From Sphaerothrix gracilis (GTDB lineage Bacteria > Cyanobacteriota > Cyanobacteriia > Phormidesmidales > Phormidesmidaceae), in assembly GCF_030405905.1 (NCBI RefSeq), contig NZ_JASATW010000008.1:182785-246784 (forward strand): a stretch of DNA of 64,000 bases. The letters are read 5' to 3'. The notes under the pieces are model-generated. The model was not told where the DNA came from. It saw only the letters and a list, made by a program, of their open reading frames with translations, and ran no database searches. A program made the position numbers and the translations under genes. Positions 61,419-64,000 of the stretch are shown here, one piece after another (positions within the stretch are counted from its first letter, which is position 1; every line of letters starts with the position of its first letter).

Positions 61419-61793
61419 CTAAACAGCCTGAAGCGCCTCATCTAACACTTCATGAATGCGGCGCTCTAACCTATCTAGATCCAAACCACCCTGATCGCGG
61501 CAAATCCGACGAACAGTTGCGTTGACACCGCCGAGATCGCTGAGCAGATCTGCCAAAATCTCTTGCTGCTGACGGCTTTGAATTACTTCGTCAGGATCTT
61601 GAACCAGGTCGCGCACCAGTGAGCTATCAGCGCGGGAAGCGACCACAGGCTGCGCTTGCCCCTCTAGATAGATGAGGGTACGCTGCCCTGGCCCCCGCTC
61701 TGCTCCTTCTAGCGGAACCACTGCCGTCACCTGGTCAGAGCGGACATATTTGCCAAAGCCTAAATGAACCAAAGTAGAGGGTTGAATACGCAT
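61419..61793 (-). CDS. RemA/DUF370-like protein with C-terminal extension
   Basis: A 124-residue protein. The first 60 residues resemble RemA/DUF370: VHLGFGKYVRSDQVTAVVPLEG, then RTLIYLEGQ and ASRADSSLVRDLV. RemA-type proteins bind DNA and act as regulators of matrix genes in Bacillus, but the cyanobacterial role is unknown. The remaining 60 residues form charged helices, which are longer than in typical RemA. It is convergent with glcE, with eight bases between the stops. The assignment is by pattern only. Confidence 0.6.
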   Translation of the reverse strand: MRIQPSTLVHLGFGKYVRSDQVTAVVPLEGAERGPGQRTLIYLEGQAQPVVASRADSSLVRDLVQDPDEVIQSRQQQEILADLLSDLGGVNATVRRICRDQGGLDLDRLERRIHEVLDEALQAV

Positions 61794-62159
61794 CGGTTGG
61801 GTGAATCGTTTGAATGTCTCCTTTCTCTATTGTGGCGCGAGAGGCGATCGCCATTGGGCAGACTCTGAGCGGATTTCACCCCTATTCTCGTAGAGATTTC
61901 CGCTGGGACTTACAAGAGCTTTCTTAAAAGGGCGCTCAAGGTGCGATCGCCTTTTCGCTTCAGCCGCCGACCAACACCTACCTACAGGCGGAGCGCCTTT
62001 CTATCAGCTTCTCCCCTGAGATTGATTAACCTGTTCCCGGTTCTCGTTAGCTTATGACAAGCATCGCGGTTGGCTGGCAACGATTGCCAAAAACGATTCG
62101 CAAAGCGGACGCTAGCGACAACATGATGCAATGCAAGACATTCAGGAGATTTCAAACAC
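61794..62159. other. intergenic region upstream of the SDR gene
   Basis: A 366-base gap with several HIP1-like sites. A 66-codon frame at 62054 overlaps the true gene start and is not called. Nothing else is evident. Confidence 0.4.
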
Positions 62160-63017
62160 ATGGCTATTTCCGCCGATCAGATTCCGGCTCAGAGCCAAGA
62201 CCGACAACCTGCCCACGAGTCAGAAATGACGCCCAAACCCCAATACGACCGTGACAGCTATCGGGGTAGCGGTAAGCTCAAGGGCAAAGTGGCTCTGATC
62301 ACAGGGGGGGATAGCGGCATTGGGCGCTCTGTGGCCGTTCTCTATGCCAAAGAAGAGGCTGATGTGGCCATTGTCTATCTCGATGAGCACGAAGATGCCG
62401 AAGAGACGAAGCGCCTTGTAGAGGCTCAAGGCCGCAAGTGCTTGCTGATTCCGGGAGACATCAGTAATGAGCAGTTTTGCCAAGAAGCGGTTGAGAAAAC
62501 GGTGCGGACGCTAGGCAAGCTGGATATTTTGATCAACAATGCTGCCGAGCAGTACCTAGAAAGCTTTGACGATATTGACTCAGCCCGTTTAGGCAGCATC
62601 TTTAGTACCAATGTTTTCTCCTTCTTCTACTTTACTAAGTATGCTCTGCCCCATCTGAAGGCTGGCAGCACCATCATCAATACCACTTCTATCAATGCCT
62701 ACAAAGGCAATGCGCCGCTATTGAGCTACTCCACCACTAAAGGCGCTATTTTAGCCTTCACGCGATCGCTAGCGCAGTCCATGCTAGAAAAGGACATCCG
62801 CGTTAATGGCGTCGCCCCCGGCCCTATTTGGACACCGTTCATCCCAGACGCTTTTCCAGCCGAGGGAGTAGAAGGCTTTGGCAAGCAGGTGCCAATGAAC
62901 CGCCCCGGACAACCTGTAGAAGTTGCCACCTGCTTTGTCTTCCTAGCTTCTGAAGACGCTTCTTATATGACAGGTCAGGTGTTACACCCGAATGGCGGCG
63001 TTGTCGTAGGAGCATAA
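62160..63017 (+). CDS. SDR-family oxidoreductase (YghA/stress-protein type)
   Basis: A 285-residue classical short-chain dehydrogenase with a 40-residue polar N-terminal extension typical of the YghA/GSP39 group. The cofactor motif is TGGDSGIGR, then DILINNAA and the catalytic YSTTK. The C-terminal GPIWTPFIPDAFP and NRPGQPVEVATCFVFLASEDASYMTGQVL match the group. Members are aldehyde- or sugar-reducing, NAD(P)-dependent, and often stress-induced. CAGGAGAT lies before the ATG. It stands alone. Confidence 0.92.
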   Translation: MAISADQIPAQSQDRQPAHESEMTPKPQYDRDSYRGSGKLKGKVALITGGDSGIGRSVAVLYAKEEADVAIVYLDEHEDAEETKRLVEAQGRKCLLIPGDISNEQFCQEAVEKTVRTLGKLDILINNAAEQYLESFDDIDSARLGSIFSTNVFSFFYFTKYALPHLKAGSTIINTTSINAYKGNAPLLSYSTTKGAILAFTRSLAQSMLEKDIRVNGVAPGPIWTPFIPDAFPAEGVEGFGKQVPMNRPGQPVEVATCFVFLASEDASYMTGQVLHPNGGVVVGA

Positions 63018-63283
63018 CTAAACAGGGAATACTTTGGCAGAGAACCTGTCACCAGGGGGAGTTTTAGCCAGCGTATAGGTGGTTTATTGAATTTAGCTGC
63101 CTGTGCGCTGTTGCTTGGCTGTGCCATTAAAATGTAGCCAAGAACTCCGCCAGGAGGTTGCTGTGGGAAGAGTAGTGTAGTCATCAAGCTTTATATTTTC
63201 TCTAGAAAATAATGGCTGAAGTTGGGGTCTGCTTAGTATTGTGGGTTGTTTAGTAATTACAGAAGCTAACCGGGGATAACCTT

Positions 63284-63595
63284 ATGTCGCTGATTGACGC
63301 TTTTAAAAATTTTTTCTCAAAGATAGCAGGTGATACAGAAACCACAACTCAGCCTTGGTGGCTGCAAATTATCACCGATCAGCCCACCTGTATTTACTAT
63401 TTTGGTCCTTTTGAAACGCCTAAAGAGGCTCAGCTACATCAGCAGGGCTATATCACAGATTTAACGGCTGAAGGGGCTAAAGTGTTCCCGCCAACCCTCA
63501 TTCAGGGTAATCCGCCTGAGCTGACGATTGAAGGTGAAACGGCCACTCAGAGGCTAACGCAGCTAGAGAACGTTTCCGAACTGCAGCTTCAGTAA
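63284..63595 (+). CDS. DUF1816 domain protein
   Basis: A 103-residue protein with the DUF1816 pattern PWWLQIITDQPTCIYYFGPF, then KEAQLHQQGYITDLTAEGAK. The domain is nearly restricted to cyanobacteria and is related by neighbourhood to phycobilisome and linker genes in some genomes, but its function is unproven. It ends at a strong terminator. Confidence 0.88.
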   Translation: MSLIDAFKNFFSKIAGDTETTTQPWWLQIITDQPTCIYYFGPFETPKEAQLHQQGYITDLTAEGAKVFPPTLIQGNPPELTIEGETATQRLTQLENVSELQLQ

Positions 63596-63622
63596 AGCTC
63601 AAGCCGCTGACAAGAGCTGAGC

Positions 63623-63665
63623 CTCTGCCCGCCCTGTGAATGATTTGAGGGCAGGCAGAGTTTTT
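63623..63665 (+). terminator. rho-independent terminator after the DUF1816 gene
   Basis: CTCTGCCCGCCCT (63623-63635) pairs with AGGGCAGGCAGAG (63648-63660) over 13 bases with one mismatch, followed by five T (63661-63665). This is a clean intrinsic terminator. Confidence 0.9.
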
Positions 63666-63734
63666 GCTGTAGACCTTATCGGAAATTGAACCGATAGGAT
63701 GATTAGTGTCAGGAGCATCGACCCGAGACATTCA

Positions 63735-64000
63735 ATGAAAGTGACCTATGCCGAGTTACGGACAAAACCTCGAATCCTATGCAGTTTAACTGGCTTGAGG
63801 ATGTCAGAGTTTGAGGCGTTGTTACCCAGCTTTGGGACGGCTTGGCAGAGCTTTATCGCAGCCACGTTTCAGCGCGCAGGACGCAAACGAGCGTTAGGGG
63901 CTGGTCGGAAAGCTCATTTGAGCCAGTTGGAGGATAAGTTGCTGTTCATCTTGATGTACTTCCGTCTGTATCCCACCCAAGCGGTGCAAGGCTTTCTCTT
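63735..64000 (+). mobile_element. IS transposase, 5' part (gene continues beyond window)
   Basis: An open frame starts with ATG at 63735 and is still open at the window end (88 codons). It reads KVTYAELRTKPRIL, LTGLRMSEFEALLPSF, then RRAGRKRALGAGRKAHLSQLEDKLLFILMYFRLYPTQAV. This helix-turn-helix beginning is typical of DDE transposases of the IS5-like/DDE_Tnp_4 group. The insertion-sequence end should lie between about 63666 and 63734. A short inverted repeat TATCGG (63677-63682)/CCGATA (63691-63696) lies there, but I cannot confirm it as the terminal repeat. Confidence 0.85.

Overview
The window is cyanobacterial chromosome. The evidence is the very frequent HIP1 octamer GCGATCGC, tetrapyrrole and photosynthesis genes (chlI, gun4, a high-light-inducible protein, RpaB), RadA/PlsX/FabH/RuvC of cyanobacterial type, a PEP-CTERM protein, a DUF1816 protein, an orthocaspase-like protein and short intergenic repeats of filamentous cyanobacteria. 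GC content looks moderate and gene density is high. A Leptolyngbya/Nodosilinea-like filamentous lineage is plausible, but the genus cannot be fixed from the sequence alone.

Layout. 0-4 kb: the 3' end of a Rieske-type oxygenase gene followed closely by an alpha-oxoamine synthase, a GNAT-fold acyltransferase-like protein and an extended SDR. This set resembles the bacterial ceramide pathway and is the most interesting cluster here. 4-6.3 kb: phosphoglucomutase/phosphomannomutase, an unknown beta-rich protein and tRNA-Pro(CGG). 6.5-9.6 kb: a peroxide-defence pair, a Prx5-like peroxiredoxin with a displaced cysteine plus katG. 10-19.4 kb: a Na+/H+ antiporter, a B12-binding radical SAM protein, hisC, scpA, a LapA-like protein, an ATP-dependent DNA ligase and a GH13 sucrose-phosphorylase-type enzyme. 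19.4-22.3 kb: an accessory-looking stretch with an orphan terminator (possible sRNA), a YHS lipoprotein, an AT-rich gap, a VapC toxin-antitoxin pair and a repeat-rich gap.

22.3-30.6 kb: radA (carrying an in-frame repeat-derived insertion), rpaB, plsX-fabH, a second Rieske oxygenase, chlI with a terminator-like leader hairpin, ruvC and a conserved protein. 30.6-38.1 kb: small exported and membrane proteins, hli, an M23 peptidase, lysE with an Lrp/AsnC regulator, a PEP-CTERM protein and tldD-pmbA. 38.2-44.5 kb: an AI-2E family transporter, then on the minus strand a five-gene run encoding sensor kinase, REC-TPR regulator, two TrkA-type proteins and a TrkH-type K+ transporter. 45-48.1 kb: three glycosyltransferases. 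48.2-59 kb: rpmF, a pseudo-orthocaspase, DUF427, unknown proteins, icd, a LuxR-type regulator, gun4 and a degenerate sensor kinase whose phospho-accepting His is Gln. 59-64 kb: GST, glcE, a RemA-like protein, an SDR, DUF1816 and the 5' part of a transposase cut by the window end.

Together this is mostly housekeeping and photosynthetic chromosome. Four things stand out: the ceramide-like lipid cluster, the K+ uptake/two-component operon, two predicted pseudoenzymes within 10 kb, and unusual sequence features inside otherwise ordinary genes. All protein identities rest on motif recognition by eye; no database search was run.
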